Shown here piece by piece: positions 16,162-24,906 of a stretch of 38,343 nucleotides of DNA (position 1 is the first letter of the stretch; each line of letters starts with the position of its first letter). The translations under genes were made by a program, and so were the position numbers. The stretch comes from JBDNFP01 sp041689775 (GTDB lineage Bacteria; Bacteroidota; Bacteroidia; Cytophagales; Spirosomataceae): contig JBDNFP010000120.1 in NCBI GenBank assembly GCA_041689775.1, forward strand, positions 1 to 38,343. Reading direction: 5' to 3'. Below the pieces are notes generated by a model. The model did not search any database and was not told where the DNA came from. It was given only the letters and a program-made list of their open reading frames with translations.

Positions 16162-17169
16162 TTACCAACCCATTGGCGGACAAAAAACCGCGGAACGATT
16201 ATTGAAACGAATACCTACCATGATCTCATGACTACCCGTAGAAACTAACCTGATTGCCGAGATCGGGTACTCGTAGGCGTAGCTGACGGTAGTATTAGCC
16301 AGCAAAGCGAGCCCAAACTGGGCACCCATGCTCTCCTTAACCCGGTAATGAACACCCGCCCATATCCGGTCGGAGTACTGAACCCGTACCTGACTATCCA
16401 CCGACTTAGAGGCTTTCTTCATACCTTTGAGCCAAACCTGAGGTAAAACTGCCCAATCTTCGGATAATTCAACGCGATATGAAGCAGTAATGAAGTAATG
16501 TGGAAGTATTCGGTTGTCGGCGGTTCCGCTCGGAATACCGTAATCGAGGTCGATTGGCCGGGGAGATAATACCGAAGCTGCGCCCCAGAAATTTCCTTTA
16601 CGAACCATCATACCCAGCGAGAAATAGGGCTTTACTAAAGACACTCTACCATCAGGAATCAGTGGATCATTGGCCGTGGCAGTTGTTATTTCATTAAAAT
16701 TGACCACATATTGCAGTACGCCCGCCCCACCTCCAAGCGAAAGCTGCCATTGATCAGGTAAAGAAAAATGGGCAGCAGCAGTCATTTGCAATGTATTTCT
16801 TTCGGTCGGTCCGGTCTTGTCATACATAAACAATCCTCCTAAACCCCAGCGAAAAGTGCCACTGGGAGGAGCCGGACGATAGGTTGGTCCGCCAGAATAA
16901 CGGGGTGATTGAGTGCCTTTGCGTACTTTATTACCGTAGGCAACGGGCGTGTGCCCCGAGACGAATCCGGTAACGGGGGCACCATCCAGCCCTTGCCATT
17001 GCTTCCGGTAGCTAATCCGAAAATCTCCAAAATCGTAAGCACCCGTCATCGCAGGGTTGACCACGAATGGATTCATTGAATACAAACTACCCTGAGGTAA
17101 TTGCTGCGCTACTAACTCACTCCCCAAAAACATACAGCCCAGGCACAGCAAAATAATCCTTAAATTCAT
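16162..17169 (-). CDS. PorP/SprF family type IX secretion membrane protein
   Basis: Outer-membrane barrel of the PorP/SprF family, which helps deliver particular type IX cargo (SprF for the gliding adhesin SprB) to the surface. The 335-residue product has a signal peptide (1-21, ending LVAQ), the family opening QGSLYSMNPFVVNPAMTGAY, then FRISYRKQWQGLDGAPVTGF, which is diagnostic. The rest is amphipathic strands ending SHEIMVGIRFNNR. SprF-like genes usually follow a large adhesin gene with a CTD; no such gene is near this one, so it is an orphan copy. It matches the presence of porQ at 6231. A strong hairpin lies just downstream. Confidence 0.9.
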   Translation of the reverse strand: MNLRIILLCLGCMFLGSELVAQQLPQGSLYSMNPFVVNPAMTGAYDFGDFRISYRKQWQGLDGAPVTGFVSGHTPVAYGNKVRKGTQSPRYSGGPTYRPAPPSGTFRWGLGGLFMYDKTGPTERNTLQMTAAAHFSLPDQWQLSLGGGAGVLQYVVNFNEITTATANDPLIPDGRVSLVKPYFSLGMMVRKGNFWGAASVLSPRPIDLDYGIPSGTADNRILPHYFITASYRVELSEDWAVLPQVWLKGMKKASKSVDSQVRVQYSDRIWAGVHYRVKESMGAQFGLALLANTTVSYAYEYPISAIRLVSTGSHEIMVGIRFNNRSAVFCPPMGW

Positions 17170-17306
17170 ACAATCTGTATTTTAGTTATTGTAACTAGTC
17201 AACCAGATTGTATTTTAACCAAGAACTACACCGTGGATAGTAACCCTTTAATACTTTGGGGGATATTTCATCGTTTTTAGTTGGTAAACCCTAAATTTTT
17301 ATCGTT

Positions 17307-17777
17307 TTGTTGAAAAATACTTCTTTTATCGTCGTAATTGTGACTAGTACCCTTTTTTCGGCATTCCTATTGCTTGAGGAAATCGCTCCATTTTGGGGTC
17401 CAAAACCGTCCGAAATTCTGAGTATTAAACTTACCGAATCTACGCGAGGAACGTTTCGTAGTATTATTGTCACCTACAAAAACCGGACCATTTCATTCAA
17501 TAATGATCAACAAGAACTACCTACAAAGCCAAATGATTGGAAAAAGATAGTAAGGGAGGTTGAGAAATTGTCAATCCCTAAACTGAATGAGATAAAAGTA
17601 ACCAGCAAAAGGCATCAGGTAGATGCTGCTCTTCACGCTACGTTAACCCTGGAAACCACCGAAGGTACCTTCACAACTCCTACTTTCGATCATAATACCC
17701 CTCCGGAGGAATTAGAAGCCGTGATTGCTTGCCTATACAGCCAAATTCCTCCGAAGATGCGGGATTTATTTCAATAA
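17307..17777 (+). CDS. Hypothetical membrane-anchored or exported protein
   Basis: I do not recognise this 156-residue protein. It has an N-terminal hydrophobic segment (about 7-24, FIVVIVTSTLFSAFLLL) that can act as a signal anchor. A mixed alpha/beta domain follows, containing ILSIKLTESTRGTFRSIIVT, a KKIVREVEKLSIPKL helix, LTLETTEGTFTTPTFDHN and a terminal EELEAVIACLYSQIP helix. There is no ATG near the hydrophobic segment; translation would start at TTG (17307 or the next TTG at 17310), consistent with the reading frame's good protein-like composition. Its stop is 4 nt from the stop of the convergent 740-residue protein. It is independent of the neighbouring locus by strand. Confidence 0.6.
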   Translation: MLKNTSFIVVIVTSTLFSAFLLLEEIAPFWGPKPSEILSIKLTESTRGTFRSIIVTYKNRTISFNNDQQELPTKPNDWKKIVREVEKLSIPKLNEIKVTSKRHQVDAALHATLTLETTEGTFTTPTFDHNTPPEELEAVIACLYSQIPPKMRDLFQ

Positions 17778-17781
17778 GAGA

Positions 17782-20004
17782 CTATTTCATGGGTGCGCTG
17801 ATTACGCCAAGGTACCGGCCCATCCAGTAGGGCAGCAACCAGATATCCCCGGCGCTGTACTCGGAGCCACCACTGTTTCCGATTCGGTCGAGCGTGAAAG
17901 TATTTCCGTTGTGACGTTGAATGGGGCGTTCGTCGGGAGGTAGGACTTCGGTCATAGTCTGATTACGGAAGTTAGGCTTTACCAATTCGATATCTTTCCG
18001 ATGACTGTTCATCACGGTCCAGGTGATCAGATCCAGTGGGTACTCTTTCAAGTACCACACCGCCTCGGGCAAATCAAATTGTTTCGCCCCAGTGAGGGCG
18101 GTGAAGATATTCCAGGCACCTTCCTTCTCGGGTCTTTCGGCTTGCCAGTGATCAAGGATCGCCTTCTTGTAGCCAGCCTTTAAGGTATCATTAAACGCAT
18201 AACGGTACAGCCCCCAATAACCCACAAAATACATTTCGTCGTCGGAATGATTCCAACCTTCCGAAAGCATTTTGCTGTAATTATCTGCCCCATCGGGGGC
18301 TACCCCAATTTGCTTCATGGGCCGCATGAGATTTTCGTAGTAGCCATGTTGCTGCATGAGCTCAAAAGCCTTTTTCTTGTACTTCTCTTTCTTTGTAAAA
18401 TGGTAGGCTGTTTGGAGCATAGCCACGATATTGGAGGAGTTCAGCTTCCGGTCACCCACATCGGTGGGGAAGTTATTGACGTAAGCCGGATTCCACTTTC
18501 CCCAGAGCGTAGGCTTTCCGTTATAGTCGATCAGGTACATATCGTTGGCTACGATATGCCCCATAACGGTGTCGATCAAGGCAATCGCGCGTTTTTTGAG
18601 GTCGGGATCATCCAAAAGTTCAGCCATGGCACCGTAGGCAAATATATGCCCGATTACTTCATCACTACTGGTAGTAGCTTTCCAGTCCCATTCAGTATTG
18701 GGGGCATGTTGCCAGCGATCAGGATCCGACAGCTTGTCAATATAACCCCGGCGTTCAAAGGATCGGGACGGAAACCCCGCAACCGGGTTGATGGTAAAAA
18801 GTCGCTCCATACCATCCAGCGACTCCCGGCAGTTTTGGAGTGCTTCGGGGTCTTTGGTTACCTTGTACCTGAATATTTCGCCCGCCAGATACATCGAAGT
18901 CCATAAGCCATCATTGTCGGAATCGGAAAGATACCCCGTAGCCAGGTTACCGTCTTTCATGTGTGATAAAGAAGCATTAAACCCATTGCGGATGTGCCGG
19001 AGCCTCACCTGCTCATCGTAGTATACGGCCTTATCGTGCAGGGTCATGGATTTGAAGACTAGTTCGGTCATGCCCGCCGTCGTTAATAGCAATACAACAT
19101 TCCCTTTTCCTTTGGCAATATCTACCACCGTATTTCCCGGTAGCCATCGCTCTCCATTATAGTAATCATACTTACCATCCGGGCGGCTCGCAAAAACTCC
19201 TTCGCTTGTGCCAAACCATACTTTACCCTCAATTGCTTCAACCGCCGTAATATTTTGGGCCGGAAGCTTGGTATGCGTGGTTGATTTTTTGGTAGCCAAT
19301 GACCAATCGAGGTACCCCTGAGTAGTACCAATGATTATATTTGAATTACCCGCCAGATCAAACGAGGTAAAGTTAGTACCCGATAGCACTTTGGTTAGCT
19401 GTTTTGAGCCGGTTGAAAAGGAGTAAAGACCCGCTTTACCCAACAGCCAAAATTGCTTTGTAGCGGGCTGATATCGTATTTTTAGTAGTTCATCCTCTGA
19501 TTGACCCTCCCATAGAATGGAAGTCTTATCCAAAAGCACCAACCCTTTACCATCCGACACCAGAAACGAAAAGTTATCGCCGCCGGCAAATATCCGAGCA
19601 TTAGGTAAACCATGCTCCTGATACAAAGACCCCGCCCAGGCATCACTAAACACTGCCTTGTCGCTCAGGAAAACAAACTGCTGTTGGTAGCTATCCATTG
19701 CTACTAGTTTCTTATCCTTAATGAAACGGTAATGCGTTTCGGGTACTACTGTACCCGGATAAAGAAACTGACCATGATCGGGCTTCACGAGTCCTTCGTC
19801 CGAGAGAATCTTGACCACCCCATTGCGGTCGGCGCACACACTCTTTAATGGAGTACCCGCTATTGGGTGGTAGTATTTAATGCTGTATTCCTGCATAAAG
19901 GGTTTATCCTGATAAATAGCTTGGGCAGAAAGACTACCTAAACGTACTAAACACAAGGACAGGCTAAGGAATAAGGGTACGGAATATTTCTGCATGTTCA
20001 ACAT
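17782..20004 (-). CDS. Large exported beta-propeller / alpha-helical-barrel protein (paralogue B)
   Basis: A 740-residue protein with a signal peptide (cleavage near SAQ28). Residues about 45-320 form a degenerate beta-propeller of sensor/regulator type (KVWFGTSEGVFASRPDG at 261-277 is the clearest repeat). Residues about 330-740 form an alpha-helical domain with conserved acids: DSDNDGLWTSMYLA (361-374), ATTSSDEVIGHIFAY (443-457), KPTLWGKW (497-504), KLNSSNIVAMLQTAY (520-534) and the closing WLLPYWMGRYL (722-732). The helical part looks like an (alpha/alpha) toroid such as glycoside hydrolases and epimerases use, but I cannot assign a family. The protein at 21399-23663 shares this architecture and these motifs. 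It starts 25 nt after the sialidase-like gene, so they form an operon. Methionine 4 is an alternative start. Confidence 0.8.
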   Translation of the reverse strand: MLNMQKYSVPLFLSLSLCLVRLGSLSAQAIYQDKPFMQEYSIKYYHPIAGTPLKSVCADRNGVVKILSDEGLVKPDHGQFLYPGTVVPETHYRFIKDKKLVAMDSYQQQFVFLSDKAVFSDAWAGSLYQEHGLPNARIFAGGDNFSFLVSDGKGLVLLDKTSILWEGQSEDELLKIRYQPATKQFWLLGKAGLYSFSTGSKQLTKVLSGTNFTSFDLAGNSNIIIGTTQGYLDWSLATKKSTTHTKLPAQNITAVEAIEGKVWFGTSEGVFASRPDGKYDYYNGERWLPGNTVVDIAKGKGNVVLLLTTAGMTELVFKSMTLHDKAVYYDEQVRLRHIRNGFNASLSHMKDGNLATGYLSDSDNDGLWTSMYLAGEIFRYKVTKDPEALQNCRESLDGMERLFTINPVAGFPSRSFERRGYIDKLSDPDRWQHAPNTEWDWKATTSSDEVIGHIFAYGAMAELLDDPDLKKRAIALIDTVMGHIVANDMYLIDYNGKPTLWGKWNPAYVNNFPTDVGDRKLNSSNIVAMLQTAYHFTKKEKYKKKAFELMQQHGYYENLMRPMKQIGVAPDGADNYSKMLSEGWNHSDDEMYFVGYWGLYRYAFNDTLKAGYKKAILDHWQAERPEKEGAWNIFTALTGAKQFDLPEAVWYLKEYPLDLITWTVMNSHRKDIELVKPNFRNQTMTEVLPPDERPIQRHNGNTFTLDRIGNSGGSEYSAGDIWLLPYWMGRYLGVISAPMK

Positions 20005-20029
20005 TAATGTATGGGTTGAGGAATAGTTA

Positions 20030-21226
20030 TTACTTTTTGATGGTACGGTAGTTTACTACCACGTACTTAATGGATTTATGATTTTTATCAGCGTGGTAGG
20101 AATAAGAAATATGCAGTAGTCCGTCGTCGGTCTGAGTTAGGCTTGGGTATGAGTATCCTCCCTGTTGGTTGTTTTCAAGGTAGGTCTTCCATTTCCAGGT
20201 TTTCCCTTCGTCATCTGACAAGAATAGGCCTAACCTTTCCCGGCCGTCTTCGAGGTCATTACCCACAAAAACCCAAGTTCCGTCTTTGAGCACGAGAAGT
20301 TCTACACTAGCAGTATTGGGCATATCTGTCTTCAAGGACGCCGACCAAGTATAGCCTGAGTCTTTTGATTCACTTACTTGTACTCGGGGTGGATAATCGC
20401 CGCTATCACGCAGGTAAGCTACCAGCGTCCCATCTTTCTTCTGGGCCAAAGCGGGTTGGATCGGTCCCCGCCCGACCAAGGGTAGGCTCGGTGTCCAACT
20501 CACTCCGTCATCATCCGAAATTGCCATCAATGAAAAATTATAGCCATCTGAGTACAGCGGCAGGACGATTCTGTTATTGGGTAGTAATAGCGGCTTTATC
20601 CGGGTCATCCAACCAATACTTCTCTTAGTCGGATCAGTAGCGGCTTCGGAAATCATCTCATCGTACTTGGGCGCATAAGCCGCCCAACCGATGCCGTGTT
20701 CTGGCAACGATTTGAACTTTGCTTTCACTTCCGTGGCAAAATCATCGCTGGGTTTTAACAGGATATTATCCTGCCACTGCCAGTTGGGTACGGCCTCTCC
20801 GTTGTAATCGTTGGTGGTTCGAACCCTCAAAATCGAGTTCTCCCATCGGTTGGCTTGGACCGCAATCCAGACCAGAAACAGTTTCTTGTCGTGGTTCAAA
20901 AACAGTACCGGATTGCAGTCAGGCAGATAGGGTGTATCCGCCATCAAAAAAGGTTTACTCCATTGGTTGGCTCCTTTTTTCAGGCGGGCACCCATAATCC
21001 GGACGTCATCGGCAGTCCGTTCGCCACTACCCTGAAACCAGGCCGCCAATATATCGCCGTTGGGTAAATGCACCAAGCTACTCCCGTGGGTGTGCTCACT
21101 TTGCACCGGAAAAATTAGTTGCTCCTTTACTTTAGGGGCCAGTACCAATCCGGTTTGGGCCTTTACGGACGAATAAGCTACCAGAAGGCAACCTATCAAA
21201 AGTATGCAATATTGTTTTGGTTTCAT
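20030..21226 (-). CDS. Sialidase-like (BNR/Asp-box) exported glycosidase or glycan-binding propeller
   Basis: A 398-residue exported protein (signal peptide 1-23, ending VKAQ) of the exo-alpha-sialidase-like BNR family. It opens with HTHGSSLVHLPNGDILAAWF (45-64), and GERTADDVRIMGARL, where sialidases carry active-site residues. Three Asp-boxes of the form SxDxGxxW are visible: SDDDGVSW (237-244), SKDSGYTW (287-294) and SDDEGKTW (337-344), which mark blades of a six-bladed propeller. Many environmental relatives are annotated as sialidases without proof, so cleavage of sialic acid is not certain; another acidic sugar is equally possible. It sits 25 nt upstream of paralogue B and 172 nt downstream of paralogue A, inside a likely glycan- or glycolipid-processing set. 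Confidence 0.82.
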   Translation of the reverse strand: MKPKQYCILLIGCLLVAYSSVKAQTGLVLAPKVKEQLIFPVQSEHTHGSSLVHLPNGDILAAWFQGSGERTADDVRIMGARLKKGANQWSKPFLMADTPYLPDCNPVLFLNHDKKLFLVWIAVQANRWENSILRVRTTNDYNGEAVPNWQWQDNILLKPSDDFATEVKAKFKSLPEHGIGWAAYAPKYDEMISEAATDPTKRSIGWMTRIKPLLLPNNRIVLPLYSDGYNFSLMAISDDDGVSWTPSLPLVGRGPIQPALAQKKDGTLVAYLRDSGDYPPRVQVSESKDSGYTWSASLKTDMPNTASVELLVLKDGTWVFVGNDLEDGRERLGLFLSDDEGKTWKWKTYLENNQQGGYSYPSLTQTDDGLLHISYSYHADKNHKSIKYVVVNYRTIKK

Positions 21227-21398
21227 GTAGTACGGTAGTAAATGGCTATCAGCTAGTAATATGTTGGCCGCCAGCCTTTCATTTAGTTGATTATCAGAAT
21301 ATAATACAAAAACAGGGCTTGCCTAAAAAAATATTTTCTATCAAACCAAGGTAAAAAAAAACAAATGGCTATCGACCTGATGAGCTACCAGCTAGTTA

Positions 21399-23663
21399 TC
21401 AATTTATCATTTTTAGATAGCGTCCCATCCAGTAGGGAAGCAGCCAGAATACCGGTTCCCGTTCTTTATCCGGAGAGCCATTTACGGCCGCAAAAGGATT
21501 TTTATCCCACCGAACTACCGCCCGGATACTAGCCGGAGGTAGCTGGTGTACCTGTTCTTCGTCCATGACTGGCTTTCGAACTAACTTTATATCTTCCCGT
21601 TTGCGGTGATCTATGGTCCAGTCGATCAAATCCAGGGGAGTATCACGGAGAAAATTAACGGAAGGCTCTATTTCTACTTGCTTTCCCCGAGTATAGCTGT
21701 ACAAGAAATTGAGCAAAGGATTTTCATCCCCTCTCCGCTTTGCAAACCACTGATCCATGTGGTTTTCGTAAAAAGCCACCAACGCCGGGTCCTTTTCACA
21801 CTGGATCAGAATTGGGTAGAGGTAAGCCGCCAGCGTAACGTCAAAGTAAACAAACCAGGCCGGGTTTTGCCGCGCTGAATTGGCCATATTGGTCAGGTAG
21901 CCTTCTTTTACAATTAGCTTGAGATACTCCCGCTGATATTTTTCATTACCGGATACGCGGTAAGCTAGTTTCAGAAAAGCCAGCAGCTCCATGGAATTCA
22001 GGCTTCGATCAGGCTGCCATTCGGGATCGCGATTCAGCCGATCGGGCGACCAAACGCCCCAGCGGGTGGGGGTGCCGTCCACGTCCTTAAAGTAATAACC
22101 AGTGTCAATAAGCTGATCGACAATCTGGGAAACGTGTTGGCTAATCTCTTTTTTCTCCTCCTCATCCGCTACTAATTCGTGGTAAAAGTAGTAGCCAAAG
22201 AAATGCCCGCAGAGTTCATCGCTACTGGTGTCTCCTTTCCATAGCCATTGGCCATCGGCCGATGTATGCCAGCGGACCTCTACGGGTTTAAACCTTGGCT
22301 CCTTCACCAGTTCATCGGCTAATTCCTGGGGAGAATACGTTCGGTTGGCATCGTGAAGATCTTTCCAGTCAATCGGAACGATGGTACGGGCAAACAGACC
22401 TGCGCCACCCGTCACTTCTTTTAACTTTCGAAGGAAATGAAAGGCTTTCCGGGCTTTTTCTTTCGCATCCGGACTTTGGATCGTGGCGTACCGAAAACTT
22501 TCCATAACCAGATAATTCCCCGTGAACTCGCCGTCGTTATCATCGTCTTCCGGTACCCAAGTACTCAGGTCGCCGGGGGTGGTAAGCCGTACCTGCCCGG
22601 CTATCCAAGGAGCCCGAATGTGCCGCTTCATCAGTATATCATAAAAGTACTCCTGTTTGATAGCTAATGACATCTTCCTGCGCCGAATGGCACTTACCCC
22701 TTTATCGGTCGCTATCCAAGCGGTACCCTCGGAGTCAAAAGCAATCGCCCTCACCTTATCGTCAGGTAACCATCGCTGGCTAAACAGCAACGACCGGCTG
22801 CCATCCGGCCGGAACCGCACTACCCCAACATCCGTACCTACCCACACGCTACCGTCGGGCGATGTTCGCACGCAGGATGTGTTAATGGACGGAACCCCTT
22901 CGGTTGGCGTTAGTTGCCTTAGTACACTAGTATCAGTCACGACCGAAACTCCGCCCATACCTGCTACCCAAAGCTGTCCTTTCTGATCAATGGTTAGCCC
23001 CTTGACATACGCACTAACCAATTCGTTAGTGAGGTGAGCAGTAAAAGTTTCGTTGGCCCCTACTCGGTACAAACCTACGTCCGTAGCTATCCAAAGTGCT
23101 CCGTTTGGTTCAATGATTGCATCCCGTACAGATCGAGCGACCTGATAGTCTTTCGCAACCCAAGTATCATTTTTGAAGTACCCGGCCCCGTTGGGTCCAA
23201 AAGCGTACACACCGCCCGGAGCCGGAGTTATGACCGCTATCGGAGGCTTAGGTCCGGCTACCTTCTCGGTTTTGCCACCTTTGATCCGGTATAAACCCTT
23301 CCAGGTACCACACCATACGGCATCGTCGGTAGATATGACACTATACGCCGGACCTTTATCTTCCTCCGGCAAGGCAGCAATCCAGTTTTGTTCGTTTTTC
23401 TCCTTCCGGTAGATACCCGCTTTGGTAGCAACCCAAACAGTTCCGTTTGTTTCAACTGAAATTGACCTGACCGCATTCTCTTCCTCCGACTTACCTATTT
23501 GATATGACTCCTGGTATTCTTGCCAGAACGTGGTATCGGTGTAGGCCTCCTTTTGAAGGATAATTTGGGGCTTAAAAGCGAAGCAATTTATGGGACTAAA
23601 TAACGAAAAAAATGTACTACACAGTAATAAGGCACAAATCACGGAAAAAGTATACTTTTTCAT
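21399..23663 (-). CDS. Large exported regulator-propeller / alpha-helical-barrel protein (paralogue A)
   Basis: A 754-residue protein from the ATG at 23663 (MKKYTFSVICA). The frame is open to a GTG at 23690, but the signal peptide begins at this ATG. The N-terminal half has at least six two-component-regulator-type propeller repeats, for example GTVWVATKAGIYR, GALWIATDVGLYR, GSVWVGTDVGVVRF and GTAWIATDKGVSAI. The C-terminal half is an alpha-helical barrel with EDDDNDGEFTGNYLVMESFR, WKGDTSSDELCGHFFGYYF, TPTRWGVWSPDRL, RSLNSMELLAFLKLAYR and WLLPYWMGRYLKMI, each aligning with paralogue B. Unlike signalling proteins with such propellers there is no kinase or DNA-binding domain, so this is a propeller-plus-enzyme design. 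The conserved acids suggest a sugar-acting enzyme; family unassigned. Confidence 0.8.
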   Translation of the reverse strand: MKKYTFSVICALLLCSTFFSLFSPINCFAFKPQIILQKEAYTDTTFWQEYQESYQIGKSEEENAVRSISVETNGTVWVATKAGIYRKEKNEQNWIAALPEEDKGPAYSVISTDDAVWCGTWKGLYRIKGGKTEKVAGPKPPIAVITPAPGGVYAFGPNGAGYFKNDTWVAKDYQVARSVRDAIIEPNGALWIATDVGLYRVGANETFTAHLTNELVSAYVKGLTIDQKGQLWVAGMGGVSVVTDTSVLRQLTPTEGVPSINTSCVRTSPDGSVWVGTDVGVVRFRPDGSRSLLFSQRWLPDDKVRAIAFDSEGTAWIATDKGVSAIRRRKMSLAIKQEYFYDILMKRHIRAPWIAGQVRLTTPGDLSTWVPEDDDNDGEFTGNYLVMESFRYATIQSPDAKEKARKAFHFLRKLKEVTGGAGLFARTIVPIDWKDLHDANRTYSPQELADELVKEPRFKPVEVRWHTSADGQWLWKGDTSSDELCGHFFGYYFYHELVADEEEKKEISQHVSQIVDQLIDTGYYFKDVDGTPTRWGVWSPDRLNRDPEWQPDRSLNSMELLAFLKLAYRVSGNEKYQREYLKLIVKEGYLTNMANSARQNPAWFVYFDVTLAAYLYPILIQCEKDPALVAFYENHMDQWFAKRRGDENPLLNFLYSYTRGKQVEIEPSVNFLRDTPLDLIDWTIDHRKREDIKLVRKPVMDEEQVHQLPPASIRAVVRWDKNPFAAVNGSPDKEREPVFWLLPYWMGRYLKMIN

Positions 23664-24039
23664 AAGGTAAATAGTAGGCATCGGACCCACTTTAAATACA
23701 TCCGATTGAATCTTGGAGTTAGTCTACGTTTAGATACTCCTCACTTCCTAAATAAGACTATCCAATCGAACACCCTTATTTACATGAAATCGCTTTTTTG
23801 GTTACTTGCAATCCCCACATTATTAATGGTATACTAATACAAAGGGCAAAAAAATAACCTGAGAATCATAATTAAGTAAAATGCGCAAATTGAGGTTTAT
23901 TTAACGCATTTTGCGGCATTTGAGTCAGAATTAAGAAGTAGATTTATCCAACAATATTCCCTAGCCGCTCATTGCAAACCACTGCAACTCGGGGAGAACT
24001 GTTCTCTAAACCTACCGATATGACTAATTTTCTACAACC
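23664..24039. other. Divergent intergenic region between paralogue A and the ECF sigma gene
   Basis: This 376-bp A/T-rich stretch separates the two arms of the locus and should contain both promoters. I found no full TTG...TAnnTTTG match on either strand. A weak plus-strand candidate is TTTGAGTC...TAGATTTA before 23955. An inverted repeat AAAATGCG (23878-23885) / CGCATTTT (23905-23912) could be an operator. No open frame in it looks protein-like. Confidence 0.5.
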
Positions 24040-24579
24040 ATGAATCAACCAAGTACTGTAATGCTCCGAAATGTGGCGAAAGGGGATAAGAATGCCTTCG
24101 CCGAATTGTACAATTTTTACCGGGTTCCCGCCTTAAAGTTTTGTACCTCATTACTCAAAGATGAAGAGGAGGCCGAAAATGTACTTCACGAAGTTTTTAT
24201 TAAGATTTGGGACAAGAGAGTTAAAATTAATCCTGAGCTTAATTTTAACTCCTACCTCTTCACCTGTTTGCGCAACTACGCCTTTGATCATTTTAAGCGT
24301 GTGGAAAAGAATGTACAGCTACGCCAGCAGTACCTCGACAGAATGGATAGTTCGATTTATGAGACTGTTGATGACAGTGAAGAGAAAATCCAGTTTATGA
24401 GTAAAGTCGTGGAAAAGCTTTCTGAGAAACGGAAAAAGATTTTGTTGCTAAACGTGTATGAAGGTAAGTCATACCAGGAGATTGCAGAAATGATGAAGAT
24501 TTCAAAGAATACCGTTAAGAACCAACTGGTCAAGGCTAAACAGATTTTACGCGAGCAGCTTACCGTAGCCTATACCTGA
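24040..24579 (+). CDS. ECF-type RNA polymerase sigma-70 factor
   Basis: Alternative sigma factor of the extracytoplasmic-function type, 179 residues. Region 2 covers about 18-88, with the core-binding stretch DEEEAENVLHEVFIKIW (41-57) and FNSYLFTCLRNYAFDHFKR, which binds the -10 element. Region 4 covers about 122-172, with the helix-turn-helix YQEIAEMMKISKNTVKNQLV (145-164). The Bacteroidota type normally sits upstream of a FecR anti-sigma gene and a susCD pair and switches them on when ligand is imported. Here the sigma gene is upstream of susCD, but the FecR gene is reduced to a 66-residue ORF (24907-25107). Expected target: its own locus. Confidence 0.93.
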   Translation: MNQPSTVMLRNVAKGDKNAFAELYNFYRVPALKFCTSLLKDEEEAENVLHEVFIKIWDKRVKINPELNFNSYLFTCLRNYAFDHFKRVEKNVQLRQQYLDRMDSSIYETVDDSEEKIQFMSKVVEKLSEKRKKILLLNVYEGKSYQEIAEMMKISKNTVKNQLVKAKQILREQLTVAYT

Positions 24580-24608
24580 TACTAGAATTTTATCTTTACC
24601 CAGTAACT

Positions 24609-24812
24609 CTACCCCCCTAACAACTGATTTCTGGCTTGGCGATCACTACTTTCCGGATAAAGTAGTTGCTCTATTGCTGTGACCAATCCGAAAAATGCCA
24701 ACTTCTCTATGTCTCCTGCGGCAAGTAATCTGATCACTCCTATTTGCAGGCCAATTAAATCCACTTGCTTTACTCCTACCATAGGCTCTAAACCTAACTC
24801 TCTATAAATCAT
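24609..24812 (-). CDS. Small hypothetical ORF antisense between sigma and anti-sigma genes
   Basis: A 67-codon frame from ATG, not a shadow of any gene on the other strand, with protein-like composition: MIYRELGLEPMVGVKQVDLI, then an amphipathic or hydrophobic middle (IGVIRLLAAGDIEKLAFFGLV) ending in polar residues. I recognise no family. A promoter-like pair lies just upstream on the same strand (TTG at 24855-24857, 20 nt, TATTTCTG at 24827-24834, one mismatch to consensus). It could be a small regulator or a chance ORF. Its transcript would run towards the end of the sigma gene. Confidence 0.35.
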   Translation of the reverse strand: MIYRELGLEPMVGVKQVDLIGLQIGVIRLLAAGDIEKLAFFGLVTAIEQLLYPESSDRQARNQLLGG

Positions 24813-24826
24813 ACCATTAAAATTAA

Positions 24827-24857
24827 CAGAAATAAAATGTTAATTGAGTAGTCCAAT
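24827..24857 (-). promoter_or_regulatory. Possible promoter of the small antisense ORF
   Basis: Minus-strand TTG (24855-24857), 20-nt spacer, TATTTCTG (24827-24834), which differs from TAnnTTTG at one base. The predicted start would be only a few bases before the ATG at 24812. Confidence 0.3.
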
Positions 24858-24906
24858 TGTTAGCCAAGGCAGTATGATAGATACAGAAACCTAGACAATC
24901 GTAGGG

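Larger units (their letters stand above)
24580..24906. other. Gap between sigma factor and mini anti-sigma candidate
   Basis: A 327-bp stretch with no plus-strand gene. It contains only the minus-strand ORF at 24609-24812 and that ORF's possible promoter at 24827-24857. A complete FecR gene would normally begin here; no FecR-like frame, transmembrane stretch or remnant was seen. Confidence 0.5.

Noticed and set aside
23878..23912. AAAATGCG/CGCATTTT inverted repeat as a terminator
   Set aside because: The 19-nt loop and lack of a following T-run do not suit a terminator; kept only as a possible operator within the intergenic note.
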